Shown one piece after another: positions 1-11,613 of a stretch of DNA of 64,000 nt. A program made the translations under genes and the position numbers. This DNA comes from Incurvaria masculella (Eukaryota; Arthropoda; Insecta; Lepidoptera; Incurvariidae), in NCBI GenBank assembly GCA_946894095.1, contig OX335652.1, forward strand, positions 2,255,001-2,319,000, in the 5' to 3' direction. Position 1 is the first letter of the stretch. Every line of letters begins with the position of its first letter. The notes under the pieces were generated by a model, which worked only from the letters and a program-made list of their open reading frames with translations, was not told the origin of the DNA and searched no databases.

Positions 1-588
1 ACCGTTATTTAATTTTCCATTACTTTCCTTTCTCAAATTTCATCTACCATAAAATATGTGTAACACTCTATGTAATGGATTGTGAGATATCAAAATGTGC
101 CAACTCCTAACATAAACGCTCAATTTTCGCCATTTCGGAGCTAAGTAATTGTTCCACGGCTATGAATGACAATGACCCACTGACAATTGAAATAGAAAAA
201 GCAACACAGTGTTTGGTAACATTAAATTACGAGACAAAACAAATTGATTTTACGTGTAGCTGAGGTCTGCTCGAGTTGCAAAACGCAGCTTTTTTTGAGA
301 CTGTAGTTTTTGCGTGTGTTTGCTAAAAACCCATCATGGTTCACTACGAATAAGAAAAAAAAATATATATCTTGGGCTGTCTTCATTCACGTAGGTTCGT
401 GAAAATTAAATTCGCTTATTAAAATAGAGAGAGGGGCATACATATTTTAAGATTACAATTGATTTTAGTAAGCAGATTTTAGCATAATCAAAGGTTGCAG
501 TCACAGCCGCTACATCAGAAACTTGCTCTTTGAATTAATTAATTTCATTGAGTTCATTGAATTCAAAGAGAAAAAAAGAGACAAAAAA
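1..588. other. no recognised feature
   Basis: AT-rich DNA with short frames only. Confidence 0.5.
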
Positions 589-904
589 ACCGGCCAAGTG
601 CGAGTCGGACTCGCACACAAAGGGTTCCGGACCATCGTACAAGATTTAACACAAAAAAATCACGTTTTTTGTATGGGACCCCCCTTTAATTTTTATATTT
701 TTTTATTGTACCTATTTGTTGTTATAGCGGCAAAATAAATACACACTCTGTGAAAATTTCAGTTGCCTACCTATTACGGTTTATGAGATACAGCTCTGTG
801 ACAGACGGACGGACGGACGGACGGACGGACGGACGGACGGACGGACGGACAGCGGAGGCTTAGTAATAGGGTTCCGTTTTCACCCTTTGGGTACGGAACC
901 CTAA
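589..904 (+). mobile_element. Lep1-like non-autonomous element, full copy A
   Basis: Begins ACCGGCCAAGTGCGAGTCGG, where GTGCGAGTCGGACTCGCAC-type sequence is a near-perfect palindrome. It continues GGGTTCCG, ACCATCGTACAAGATTTAAC, ACGTTTTTTGTATGGG, and GCGGCAAAATAAATACACAC. A (CGGA)n tract of about 12 units (803-851) follows, then AGCGGAGGCTTAGTAATA. It closes with a hairpin of AGGGTTCCGT pairing with ACGGAACCCT, then CTAAAA. The terminal hairpin plus CTAA resembles a Helitron end, but no 5' TC is seen. Frames across such copies are not genes. Confidence 0.85.
803..851 (+). repeat. (CGGA)n microsatellite inside a Lep1-like element
   Basis: About 12 uninterrupted CGGA units. The same tract varies from about 3 to 12 units between the copies in the window. 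Confidence 0.9.
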
Positions 905-3053
905 AAGTAAGTAGAACATAGTAAAAGGCCTAAAGTCAATCAAACCTTACACAATACATATATCTGTTTGTGGTGAGCTGAAATAGATAATTGAACACTT
1001 TGAACAATGATGACCGTAACTTAAACGGAACTCAACTTTTAAATGGTTTCTAACTCAATTACAATATTGACACGGCTGTAATTGGCTCTTACTTGACCTG
1101 ACAGTTCTTATTAACTTTCCAATACGATTTTGTACTGAATAAGCTTTGTTGCCATATTATTCAAAAGCAATTTTATTTTGATTTATGAGCTCTTTTGCCC
1201 TGAGACCACCATAGGACTAAGTATTTAATTTTCTTGTGTAGCTATAAATGTATTAATTTAATCGTCATTTTTCTCTTTTCGCCCTGTTTGAATTTAGGTT
1301 CTATATCTTAGGACTTATTAAGAGGTATTAATTGTCACCGCTGTTTTTTATCAAAAAAATGTTTTTCCTTTTATGTCAGCCATATCCGAAATAATAAACA
1401 TAGGAAAATTAGATAAAAACCTTTTTAAAAGGTCAAAGAAAGAAGATCAACTAAGTAGTCCCGCACCTCTCTACACCACTTCATTTGAAACTTTTTGTTT
1501 TTTGCTCCATCTGAAAATCTTAAGTGCTTCCTTTTTGGTTGTTGCTCATTTTTTCAATCGTCCTCGACATTGTAATCCTTATTATTTGGGTATCAAACAT
1601 TGTTCAAATTGAACTAGTTTCCTACAAGGTAGTTCATAAATGAACATTACTAACACCAAACGTAAACATTCGTCTATCAGATTGTGCAAGATGTTTCACA
1701 TTTTTCTGTTCTAATTATTTCACGTATGCTAGACGAAGCGCATCATTTATTCAGTGTCACGCTCCGTTTCTTTGGCTTGATATTTGATTGTATTTTATCT
1801 ATAAGAATGGTGCGAGAATCAATATTTTCCAATGGAAATACTTATTAATGTGTCGGTCGCGATAGAATATAGGCTGTTTGGTAATGCGATACATTCCTTC
1901 TAAGGGGTCATGCTAGAGCAAATTTGCAAAAAAATTGGCCCAATGAAATGGGGGTCTAAAATCAATAGTTTTGAGTTACATAAGTTATAAGTTTTTTTTT
2001 AAATGTTCTGTGTAATCAAAAAGTGATGATTGTAAAATAACTCCGGGCAATTTATCAACGATTTTCTAATAACTGATATATTAGAGACTACTTAAAAAAA
2101 AAAATGCATTCAAAATATCTATAATCTCAGAAATAAAGTGTCATTAATGACAGTTTATTAAAAAAAAATCACAACATTTATTTAAATCAAAGAGGATTAC
2201 TAAAATAAAAGTATGAAAAAATTTTGGAATAACTACATAATTCGATAAGCTTCCAGAAAAGGTACAAATGTTGGCCACTTTCACATAAGTTCCATTTTTT
2301 TTTAGCTAGTTGGGTTTGCGCTGTCGATTTTACTTTAAGAAATACGTCCTTATTAAAGTGTAAAACACCAGTCCGCAATGAAATAACGCGTATTTATGAG
2401 TACAGTTAAAAAATTAATAAAATTTTACCGCTAAAATTTTAGATGTGCACATAAGCTTTCTGAACTTTAAGTTGGCATTATAATACCCGCATTACAACCT
2501 GTAGTCCATTCCCCAATAACGATGTAGCCAAGTATAGCCGTCCCAAAAGGGCAATCGGCTAAAGTCCCACAAAGATACGAGGTAAGAAAGCCAAAAACTT
2601 ACCACCATTATGTCAAATATCGGATCTTCCATAGGTGAAATTGTATTACATACACCCTCAGATTGGTTAAGCTTCGCCATATTTACTGTAATTTTTGGAT
2701 GTTATGCCATTTTTCCTTGTAGTTGCCGCCGTTTTAAACCAAAATAGATGATAACGACATTGTAAATTGGCTGTATTTTCTGACCAGTTTACTACATATG
2801 TCATATTTCCATATACCATGTAATATTTATACATATTTTATGTCTACATGAATAATTGTCGATGCGTTAAGACAATACGGGCGGCTTGCCATTACACCCA
2901 CTTGTTATCGTAATAAAGACGTGTCTTATCCTAAATATGAATGATGGCGTTGTATGAACTGTTAAATATGACAACGCCTACAAACAGTCGAGAGTCGAGG
3001 TTAAAGCTATGCACTGTCAGCCAGGTGTTTAGATGAAGTGCGTGATTTAAGAA
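905..3053. other. no recognised feature
   Basis: AT-rich. The short frames at 1373-1612, 2187-2378 and 2492-2680 have no start context, splice signals or protein-like composition. Confidence 0.5.
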
Positions 3054-3405
3054 CGGCCCGTAAGCTATGCTCCCCATACAAACGTAGTTTACTAATCATT
3101 TGGAAACCGCTATTCCGATTAAATTTATATTAACAGGTAACAAATATCTGTGTCGGCATGTTTTTGTTTTTTTGAAAAATCCAAACCGAATGAAATGAAA
3201 GCAAAAAGAAAATCTTCATACGAATTTTGTTTTCTGTCTGGTTTTACCCAGAATACATTTACCGAAAAAAACAAAGACATGCAGACACAGATATTTTTAG
3301 CCTAATATTAGATACCAAATATCAAGTAAGTTGGAAAAGTGGTTTTCAAATTATTAGTAAAATACGTTTGTATGGGAGGCGAAATTTTCAGGTGCTTACG
3401 GGCCG
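3054..3405 (-). mobile_element. MITE with terminal inverted repeats of about 140 bp
   Basis: Left arm: CGGCCCGTAAGCTATGCTCC, CATACAAACGTAGTTTACTA, CAAATATCTGTGTCGGCATG. The right arm read backwards is CGGCCCGTAAGCACCTG, CATACAAACGTATTTTACTA, AAATATCTGTGTCTGCATGT. No gene lies within; strand is arbitrary. Confidence 0.75.
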
Positions 3406-3480
3406 ACCTTGTCATGGAGGCTTTTCAAAAATGTGAGCGAGATAATATAAAAAGTTGACAACCTACTTAATATAAGTTAA

Positions 3481-3745
3481 GGGGGCCCAACCCGGCGGGA
3501 CTAACTCATTCGCGGGCACTGTACAATACCGTGCTGTTGCGCTCTGGGACCTTCTCTGTTTCAAAGAAAAAGACAGGCTCCGTGATGAGGAAAATGCAAC
3601 ATGTCCACAAAAAAGATAATGTGCATAGTGTATGATTTGATAAGATTTACGAAAATTTTGATTTCAAAACGACTTATAGCTAAAAGTAAACAACGACCGC
3701 TGTAGTCAAAAATCTAACAAAAACCAAATAGATTATAGATGTTGA
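3481..3745 (+). mobile_element. TTAA MITE, left part only, joined to the full copy
   Basis: TTAA (3477-3480), then GGGGGCCCAACCCGGCGGGA, colinear with the next copy up to GATTATAGATGTTGATTAA. There the complete copy begins at a TTAA. Confidence 0.7.
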
Positions 3746-3749
3746 TTAA

Positions 3750-4291
3750 GGTGGCCCAACCCGGCGGGCCTAACTCATTCGCGGGCACGGTACAAAAGCG
3801 TGCTGTTGCGCTCTGGGACCTTCTCTGTTTCAAAGAATTAGACAGGCTCCGTGATGAGGAAGATGCAACATGTCCACAAAAAAGACAATGTGCATAGCGT
3901 ATGATTTGGTAAGATTTACGAAAATTTTAATTTCAAAACGACTTATAGCTAAAAGTAAGCCACGACCACTGTAGTAAAAAATATAACAAAAACTAAATAG
4001 ATTATAAATCTTGATTAAATAAGCTATGTCTGATAACTAATCTTTTTAAGATGTTCTTACTTTATCATTACGTAATCCACCTCCAAAGTTATTGTATAAA
4101 ACGCGCGAAATATTCGAACTTTCGGGCCTTAGAACTTATAAACCAAACACAATTTTACAATGCCAACGGTCATCAGACATCTAGTTCGATCAAATAAAGC
4201 TCTTTTGAGTGAAATTTGGGATCTCTGATAAGAAATATGGGCGTGATCTTCTTTCCCCGTTTGTATGGGGAGATGAGCGGGTTGGGCCACC
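3750..4291 (+). mobile_element. 542 bp TTAA-flanked MITE, full copy
   Basis: TTAA (3746-3749), then GGTGGCCCAACCCGGCGGGC at the left end. The right end is GGGTTGGGCCACC, then TTAA (4292-4295). The terminal inverted repeats are 13 bp and perfect. The TTAA duplication suggests mobilisation by a piggyBac-type transposase, although the GGTGG tip differs from the usual CCC tip. There is no coding capacity. Confidence 0.8.
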
Positions 4292-4567
4292 TTAACCAAG
4301 ATAAGCAGCTATTAAATGCATTTTAATGACAACTGCGTATTTTGTATTTTGCGAACAGTTAACGGCTCACGCTTTTGAGTCCAACTATAAAACCAACTTA
4401 AATTTCTATTTGAATTTTCTGAAATGCATCAAATGTAAGTGTAATGGGATCAGGTTTAACAAAGATGCTCATCAGGAAGGATTCGATTTATATTTCAGTA
4501 TTGGCTGAAGACTCAGATGCAATTTTCTTTCAATCATAAACGAAATGCAACAAATTGGAAAGGCGCT

Positions 4568-4835
4568 TCATTTATGTAGACCGATGAAGAAGGCGAGAAG
4601 ATGCCGTGGTTTATGTGATCCAAGAATGAAATACCTAACAACTCTTAACATGTCACGGTCGATTCCAGGGCCGCCGATAAGGATCCGTTGACAAGGAAAC
4701 GCCCCCAAAGCGTGAATCTTACCTAATTGCCTAAGCCAACGTAGAAACGCGCGGGCGTCAGACAATGGCGTCTCTTGATGAAGCGAGAGTGCTCCGTGCC
4801 TAGCGTTGTTGGTTGGTTTTTTAACACTATTGTTT
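4568..4835 (-). other. GC-rich segment with an open minus frame, possibly old repeat
   Basis: Minus frame of 65 codons (ARAFLRWLRQLGKIH, RILIGGPGIDRDM, RVVRYFILG). It stands out in composition from its flanks but has no recognised domain, intron signals or start context. A decayed retroelement is the likeliest source. Confidence 0.25.
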
Positions 4836-6083
4836 GCTAATTCCTAGACATTGCGGAACATTCGTTTCCGAACAGACCGAGCGGATATTGTTCAGGTTCT
4901 AATGATGAAATTTATCTTAGATCTGGCCGCACTGGAGAATGATTCGCTTTCAGAATGGTATGTTTTAGCTTTTAAAAGAGATGGTCCAGTACACTCCTTC
5001 TAATGCTATATTAAAAGATCCATCCGCACTAGAGCAGGAAATGCCCATTTAGACATTAGTGACAGTATCGATATCTATGAAATCGTTACGGTACGATGGT
5101 TCTCTATGCATTAAGATTTTCTCATAATCCATGGCTACATTTTTTATTAGAACACCGAAAATATTCTTCTTCGGCAGTCTTCACATTATATTTGTGATCA
5201 AACAGTATGTAATTGTGTCCATGCCAGAGCTTTTGGTACTGTACTAAATTGATTAAAGTATTGCTCTTCTAACCGTAAAAGTTTCATCCATGTTAACTCA
5301 AAGAATACAGAATGAAAACAGGGCATTGGATCCAAGTAAAATGTACAAGAGGCAGGCAGGCAGCGGCATCAAATGTATGTGTTTGGTTCAAAGAACAACA
5401 AGTAAACAATACACCCACAATGCGTTTCGATCTGTTTAAATATTCCCAAACGCGAAATTCGTGCGGTGGATGTTGTAAATGCATACACATGTTGATTTGT
5501 GAGTTACAAAAAATCTCCAAAGCAAAATTCTACTATGACTGTCCTGGTGTGGATAGGTAAATATCGAGTCAATTTGTAACGTTTTTTACTTCATCAAACA
5601 AGTAGACAACTTAACTCTCTACTTGACTTATCAAAGCGTTCAGTAAGCCATACCAAGAGTAAAATCATTTATTATTTTATGATTATTTATTATTTAATGT
5701 TAGTTAAATGTTAGTTGTATTCACTGCGCGTTCTTATATTCAAACAACCTTAATGCAGTTAGATGTTTTAGTAAATATAATTTCGTTTAAATTATTTTAA
5801 TGTTTCATTTTGTTATTGATTTCTTATTGTTACTCTTTTGTCATTTTAAAAATTGGACATAATAATAGTCCCGATTTTTTTATTTTTAAATAAGTGATCC
5901 CACTCTAAAATAGTAGTCATTAAAATGATACACTATTGGCTAGAACATAAAATTTTTCGTTGCGAATATTCGCTAGTAAAGGACATGCACAATCAAGGAT
6001 TTGTGTGGCTAAGTCGAAAAATCCTTCATTTCCTTCGATGTCGCTACCTCGTGATTTTTACTTTTTACATTCGTCTGCGTATT
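4836..6083. other. no recognised feature
   Basis: Frames of 75-82 codons overlap on both strands at 5293-5560. Neither resembles a known family. Confidence 0.45.
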
Positions 6084-6295
6084 TATAAACGTACCTGCCG
6101 GCTCAGTGACGGGTCGAGTCCGCAAGTTCAACGGTCGCGCGGCTCCGAGCGCCCGGACTCGGCTCACCCGAACAATATTGACGCACGTTATTATCGCATT
6201 CTCGTTGTTATCGCGAGTTTAGAGATCTGAACTGCGATCGAAAGATTAAATTGAGCGTTTGGGAATTTAAATGAAGTTGCACATAATCCACGCGT
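6084..6295 (+). promoter_or_regulatory. possible TATA/initiator promoter with GC-rich 5' exon
   Basis: TATAAA (6084-6089) and the arthropod initiator-like CTCAGTGAC (6102-6110) are followed by a CpG-rich stretch (6110-6230), unlike its AT-rich flanks. At 6271 an ATG opens MKLHIIHA before a donor-like GCGTAAAAT at 6292. TATA-initiator spacing (about 21) is shorter than the usual 28-31. It could equally be part of a repeat. The Lep1-like element begins 17 bases later. Confidence 0.25.
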
Positions 6296-6311
6296 AAAAT
6301 CTCTACATAAA

Positions 6312-6580
6312 AACCGGCCAAGTGCGAGTCGGACTCGCACACGAAGTGTTCCGTACCATCGTACAAAATTTAACACCAAATAATCAGGTTTTTTGTATGG
6401 GGCTCCCTTTAATATGTGTTGTTATAACGGCAAAATAAATAAACACTCTGTGAAAATTTCATCTGTCTACCTATTACGGTTCATGAGATACAGCCCTGTG
6501 ACAGACGGACGGACGGACGGACGGACAGCGGAGGCTTAAAGATAGTGTTCCGTTGGCACCCTTTGGGTACGGTACCCTAA
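6312..6580 (+). mobile_element. Lep1-like element, full copy
   Basis: Same order of blocks as 589-904, with a short (CGGA)n of five units (6504-6525) and terminal GTTCCGTTGGCACCC/GGGTACGGTACCCTAA. It begins 17 bases after the GC-rich segment at 6084-6295. Confidence 0.85.
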
Positions 6581-6583
6581 AAA

Positions 6584-8367
6584 GGACGGGACACAGTCGG
6601 GGAACATATTTTATGGCTTTTTTGGCATATACTTATTATGTTTATCAAGGACACCAGCATAAGATAGGTACATTGAGGATCTAGATTATATTTACAATAT
6701 CTCTTACTATCAAGATAACCCAATAAAATGATTGTAAATATCAACAATAATGCAATAAACATGAAATTCATTTCAAGAATAAAAAACCAAGACTTTAACC
6801 GCAACCAAAATCGAAAATTTATATGAGTCATTTATGAGACATTCTATTTGAAATCATCGGAAATAAAAACAATACGTTACTGATCGCTTCGAATAAGAAT
6901 TTCGGTATCAATAAGGCAAAAACCTTGCTAAAACAGATATTTTTTTAAATATTATACAAGCGTTATTGTAGCAAATCAGCAAAGCAAATATGTCGCTAGG
7001 AATGTCCCACTTACCGTTCAAGAATAATCTGCGTGCCAATAAAATGATTAATGGAACTGTGCAGTTTTAAAACTACTTTTACCAAGTTTTGAAGAAAAAA
7101 TTAAAACTTCAATATAATCTGCGACCAACATGTGAATATTAACAATAAGCAAACCTTGTCCGATATTGAACAATTAACAGGTCACTCTGCTCATGCTGAT
7201 GTTTATAAACTCCATCTTAAACTCTCAATGATGTGATAAAGAACAAATACGCAAATGCAAATTAAAGAAAAAAACAAAGTATTCAAAATATGCATATAAC
7301 TACTAAAATAACAACGAATAAATATAAATAACGTATGTTATACATAAGGGAATTTAATGTAGTGTAAAGTATTTGAGAAGAGGTCAAAATAAATAAAAAC
7401 TCGAACAAAATATTATCACAACATAATTTAAACGACCAAAATGTCGATTGGTAGGACTTTATTTTATTTGACGAGAGGGAAAATAAAAATGGATAGCATA
7501 AATAAAAAAATCTACTTAAAATATGGTGGAACGTATAATAACTGCTGCCTTAACATTCAGACACTTTTATTGTTCATCAATAAAGGCTTATTATTTTATG
7601 TTTACGGATGAGTTCAGCTTACTTAATTAGCTCTGCTTAAGTAATCTGAACACGGTTTATCCGTAAACATAAAATAATATGTCGAAAAACAGTGAAAATC
7701 TAAACAAATAAAGGGTTGTTTGTATGTTTGGATTTATTAATTTGAACAGAATTGTGGTAGACTCAGTAATATCTCCTTTCTTAGAATATTGGGGGTATAC
7801 TTATATTTTGCGTTGGTTTACAAACAAACACTTGCTTAAAGTTCCTTAATTTTACTACCATAGTATTTATTGTGGAAATCAATTCAAAAATATTAAATCG
7901 AAAAGTTCCCCATTGGCCGCCGCTGGACACGGGAGCTCACCTGAATATGAGCCAAATGTACAAATCAATGAGTAAAAAGCCGTTTAATCTTTTAAAATGA
8001 ACAGTAACCATGGTAATCTAAAAACTTACATACGGATTGCAATGGCTTACTCAGATTTCAGGAGCTACACCGAGGCTGCGATGGGGTGCAGGATGACAGA
8101 AATGGTAACAGATATACCGAAAGCAGTTATATACATATATTCATACTTACAGGCTCTTCGAACGTACCTATTTGCACATGACAATATCAAATTTCACAAA
8201 ATAAATCATAATATCTCACAAAATACTTTACCTAAATCCATTCCACTTCAAAAATGTCTGCGAGAATAATGGCTATCGTCTTCTATTAATAGGTGTGACA
8301 ACATGAGAATTTACCATTCATGGGTAATAAATGCAATCTAGAGGGTTCTGATCGGATGAATTAAGGG
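6584..8367. other. nothing beyond the 7589-7679 hairpin
   Basis: AT-rich. A 90-codon frame at 7997-8269 is not protein-like. Confidence 0.45.
7589..7679. repeat. 91 bp hairpin with 21 bp outer arms
   Basis: Outer arm TATTATTTTATGTTTACGGA, T (7589-7609) pairs exactly with 7659-7679. Inner segments GTTCAGCTTACTTAA and TTAAGTAATCTGAAC also pair. It may be a small foldback element. Confidence 0.75.
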
Positions 8368-8739
8368 TTTTTTTTATGTGACTGAACATGGATGGCTAAT
8401 ACCACAAGTTCTGTCATGGTATTAGCCCAACACACCACATGGGAACTAGGTGCCATGCCAGGACCTTCTTCATATTGCACGGCTACATTGAACTGGATGG
8501 AAAATACGGGCAATTTTCATTGCCGCTTCGACCATCGTTCATCAAATGCGATGGTACCAACCCGGGCGGGGTTAACCTAGTATGTAAGGAAGGGGACCTA
8601 CAGTTTAACGTGGAATCCGAACCACGGCCAGCCTCTCTCAACGGTCGAATGGTCACCCATCTAAGACCAGACCGGGCCCAGCGTTGCTTAACTTCGGAGA
8701 GCGATCGCCGAAGTGTCGCGCCACTGGGCCACTGAGGCT
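8368..8739 (-). mobile_element. SINE with 5S-rRNA-like head, best preserved copy
   Basis: Minus-strand reading: head AGCCTCAGTGGCCCAGTGGC, then at 8651-8706 CGATCGCTCTCCGAAGTTAA, GCAACGCTGGGCCCGGTC and TTAGATGGGTGACC. The last parts match the internal region of eukaryotic 5S rRNA, whose internal promoter lies there. The body carries GGCCGTGGTTCGGATTCCAC, GCCCGGGTTGGTACCATCGC, GATGGTCGAAGCGGCAATGA, CCATCCAGTTCAATGTAGCC and CCTGGCATGGCACCTAGTTC. The tail is TTAGCCATCCATGTTCAGTC and an A-rich run. The frames across it are not genes. Confidence 0.8.
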
Positions 8740-8877
8740 GAAGGGTTGCTGGCTTCGCGTGCAGAACCTTCATATACTTAGTAGTAAATTTACTGTAATT
8801 ACGGTGTGGGCCGGAGTAATACTTACCATCATATTTACTTTATAGTACTAAGAACATATATTTTTTTAGTCCAGTAC

Positions 8878-9240
8878 AAAAGGTGCTCAGAAAACCCAAA
8901 TACACCTGGCCTCGCGAAACCGCGCTCAGCGAGGCACCATCGCTGAGTTATCTAGCTTGTTCAAATTACGCTCGAAGACTCCTGGAAATGAGTTTGAGCA
9001 ACGGTTCTTTCTCAAAAGCCTAATGTAAACCACAAGTACCTTATTCTTTTTTTTTTTATTTCTGCTCTGATTTTCTGCGACGGGTGCTGTGGATAGGGAT
9101 AGAATGGGGAGGAATAAGGGATGCAAGTTCCACAGAGCAACGTCCTGGAGAACAGACTGAGCGAATGTGGCTCAGGGACTTCAGGATAACGGTGAGTATG
9201 CTACAGTACGTTCTCCGGGTGATTAATAATAGTATTAACA
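8878..9240 (+). mobile_element. LINE fragment related to 29318-29670
   Basis: Starts with AAAGGTGCTCAGAAAACCC, as at 29318, and shares GGATGGGGAGGAATAAGG-type sequence and the CAGAGCAAC, then ACAGACTGAGCGAA blocks. A T-run has grown at 9047-9058. The C-terminal LWN motif is missing. Confidence 0.5.
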
Positions 9241-10734
9241 ATAGACACAGTTCGTAGATTTTTGTGGTTTCGTTAATGCAGAAATTAGCTTTAGATATTT
9301 ATCGTTTTGAGTAATATCGGGTCATGGAAGTTCAAGTTGTGTCATTGAGGAAAAATAACTTCTGAATATCTCAATATGTTAGATACTTAGTTACTAAATC
9401 ATCACTTTTGATACCAGATACATACAATCATGCCATTAACTTAGGTTTTTTGTGTTTGTCAGAGAACTACGAGCTGATCTACAAAATATGTGTACCTACG
9501 TTATTTTGTTACTATTTACTATAGTATTCACGAAGAAATGAAGAAACAAAACTAATTCCAAGCGATGCACCGAGAAAACATAACGAAGACAATAAAAATG
9601 TAATAACAAATATAATAAGTTGCTCACGACTTGGTTCTTCAAAAGAAGCAGGATTGCGTACAAAATGATGAACGGCGATAATCAAAGACAATTCCCCGTT
9701 GAAAGTATGTCAAAACTGCAATGGTGCATCAGCCTGGTATTCACTCCAGCTGTTGCCCAACAAAATAATACCGACCATAATGCCAGGTACAATAGATCGA
9801 CAAGCCGTGAAGGTGTAGGTATCAGAGACCTAGTCTGATGCTAGAACCGGCCGAAGTGTACTGTCAAATGGAATGTCGAAATTCAGCTAAAAGTAAAATA
9901 AATCTAAAATAATTCTAGCCGTGTTGGAAGTTTAGAGATTGTTTTACTGTGAAAACAAATGCTTGATTCTAAAAGGCTGTAAGCGAAGTGGATCGGCTAA
10001 CGTTTTGTTTATTGGCCGTAAATTACGCCCGATCTTTGCTTCGACGAAAGATACCGGGAAGCTATTCCAATCGCGAGGGACAAAACTGAATAAAACTGAT
10101 GAACGACATATGGACTAACCATGTACATGGGTTGAGCAAACATTTTCCATTGGTAATTTGCAAACGGAGGAGCGAATTTAAAAAGACGAGTGTGAGAGGG
10201 TATTGGTTTTTGTTAGAGAAGGAGAGGTTGACGGATTCTGTAAAGGTTTCCCCAGACAGAAAATGTTTCGCTGTTAGCACAGAATTCTCATAAGTCTATT
10301 TCTTAATACTCAAGAAATAAGAGCGAAAATCTGACGCGTTACGCAAACGTTTTGCGCAAATTTCGCGCGAATATTGTGCACGCTCAATTCTCGCCCTTCT
10401 GCTTGCATTCTAAGGTTGATTTCGCGCGAACGTTCTCGCTCGGTTTGATAGAGGCTTTAGAGATGGTGAATTTTATTTATTTGTATGAGCATAAAAAGTC
10501 CCGAATTATGCTGATTACCAAGTCAGCAATTCGCAGAAGTTTTATCAACATTGTCCTATTAAATTACCCAGCGCATCAACCACGACCTTGCCGTACTTTG
10601 CGCCGCCGCGGTATCGAATGAAGCTAAAGAAGGTGAAAGTGGTCTGACCAGAGCTTAATGTAGGTCGATTGACGATCAGTCTCCATTTTTCCGAAGTTTG
10701 TAACCAACGTTCGCTCAACGCGGATCAGATGCCA
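9241..10734. other. no recognised feature
   Basis: Mixed composition. The block 10330-10450 has several TTCGCGCGAA-type motifs, but no gene could be built. Confidence 0.4.
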
Positions 10735-10920
10735 GGACCCACTCACAGTCGACATTCCAAATATAAGAAACCAATGATCCTTTATCTATGGGGTCGCTAA
10801 GCTGTGGAATGCACTCCATGCCCAGGTATTTCCCTCAAAGTGCCACCTGGGGCAGGCATCCGTCACTCCTAAATACCTACTGAGATCTTCCTCCACTGCG
10901 CTTGGGAACTCTAAAATCAA
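10735..10920 (+). mobile_element. Jockey/CR1-type LINE reverse transcriptase C-terminal fragment
   Basis: 10772-10850 reads FIYGVAKLWNALHAQVFPSK, the same motif as at 29740. It is truncated on both sides. Confidence 0.5.
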
Positions 10921-11360
10921 TCGGGGCTGCGCGCACAAGCTCGCACCTCCAGTCAATCAGTCGTTTCGGAAATCGCACTTTCGACGTTTTTATGCAATCA
11001 TCAGATGTCTAATCATCACATAATTAAATATAACAACTTTTGCGTGAATGGATGTCAAAGTATACAGAAGAATTTGAAGTTATGTCTCTTTGCGCTGCCC
11101 GAAGATTCTGAAAGGTGAGATCCCGGGACATTGTATACCAGCCCATATCCCGTAGAATAAAACGTTGTACGAAGTTCAATGAAATTTTCGTTATAATAGA
11201 CAGTTTGTCTGTCAAGACAGGATAAATTTTATCTACATATACAATTTACAGGATGTCAGATAGGTCACTTCATTAACTGTCACGAGGTCTCTTTACTTAC
11301 TAAACCATTTTAAAACATATTAAAGATATAATACTAATAGCAGAAAAGTGACCTAAAGTG

Positions 11361-11613
11361 CCCTATTATTAAGCCACCGCTGTCCGTCCGTCCGTCCGTC
11401 CGTCCGTCTGTCTGTCACAAGGCTGTATTATGAACCGTAATATGTAGGCAGCTGAAATTTTAACAGAGTGTGTATTTATTTTGCCGCTGTAACAACAAAT
11501 AGGTAAAATAAAAAATAAAAAAATACATACAAAATACGTGTTTTTTTTTGTGTTCAATCTTGTACGATGGTACGGAATCCTTCGTGTGCCCGTCCAACTT
11601 GCACTCGGCCGGT
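11361..11613 (-). mobile_element. Lep1-like element, lacking the terminal hairpin
   Basis: The reverse complement begins CCGGCCGAGTGCAAGTTGG and ends in the (CGGA)n tract and GCGGTGGCTTAATAATAGGG. The outer half of the terminal hairpin is missing at the 11361 side. Confidence 0.8.

Noticed and set aside
8651..8706. Possible 5S rRNA gene
   Set aside because: Only the internal part is present and it continues into a SINE body.
8439..8773. Overlapping frames of 96-98 codons on both strands
   Set aside because: They translate the 5S-headed SINE.
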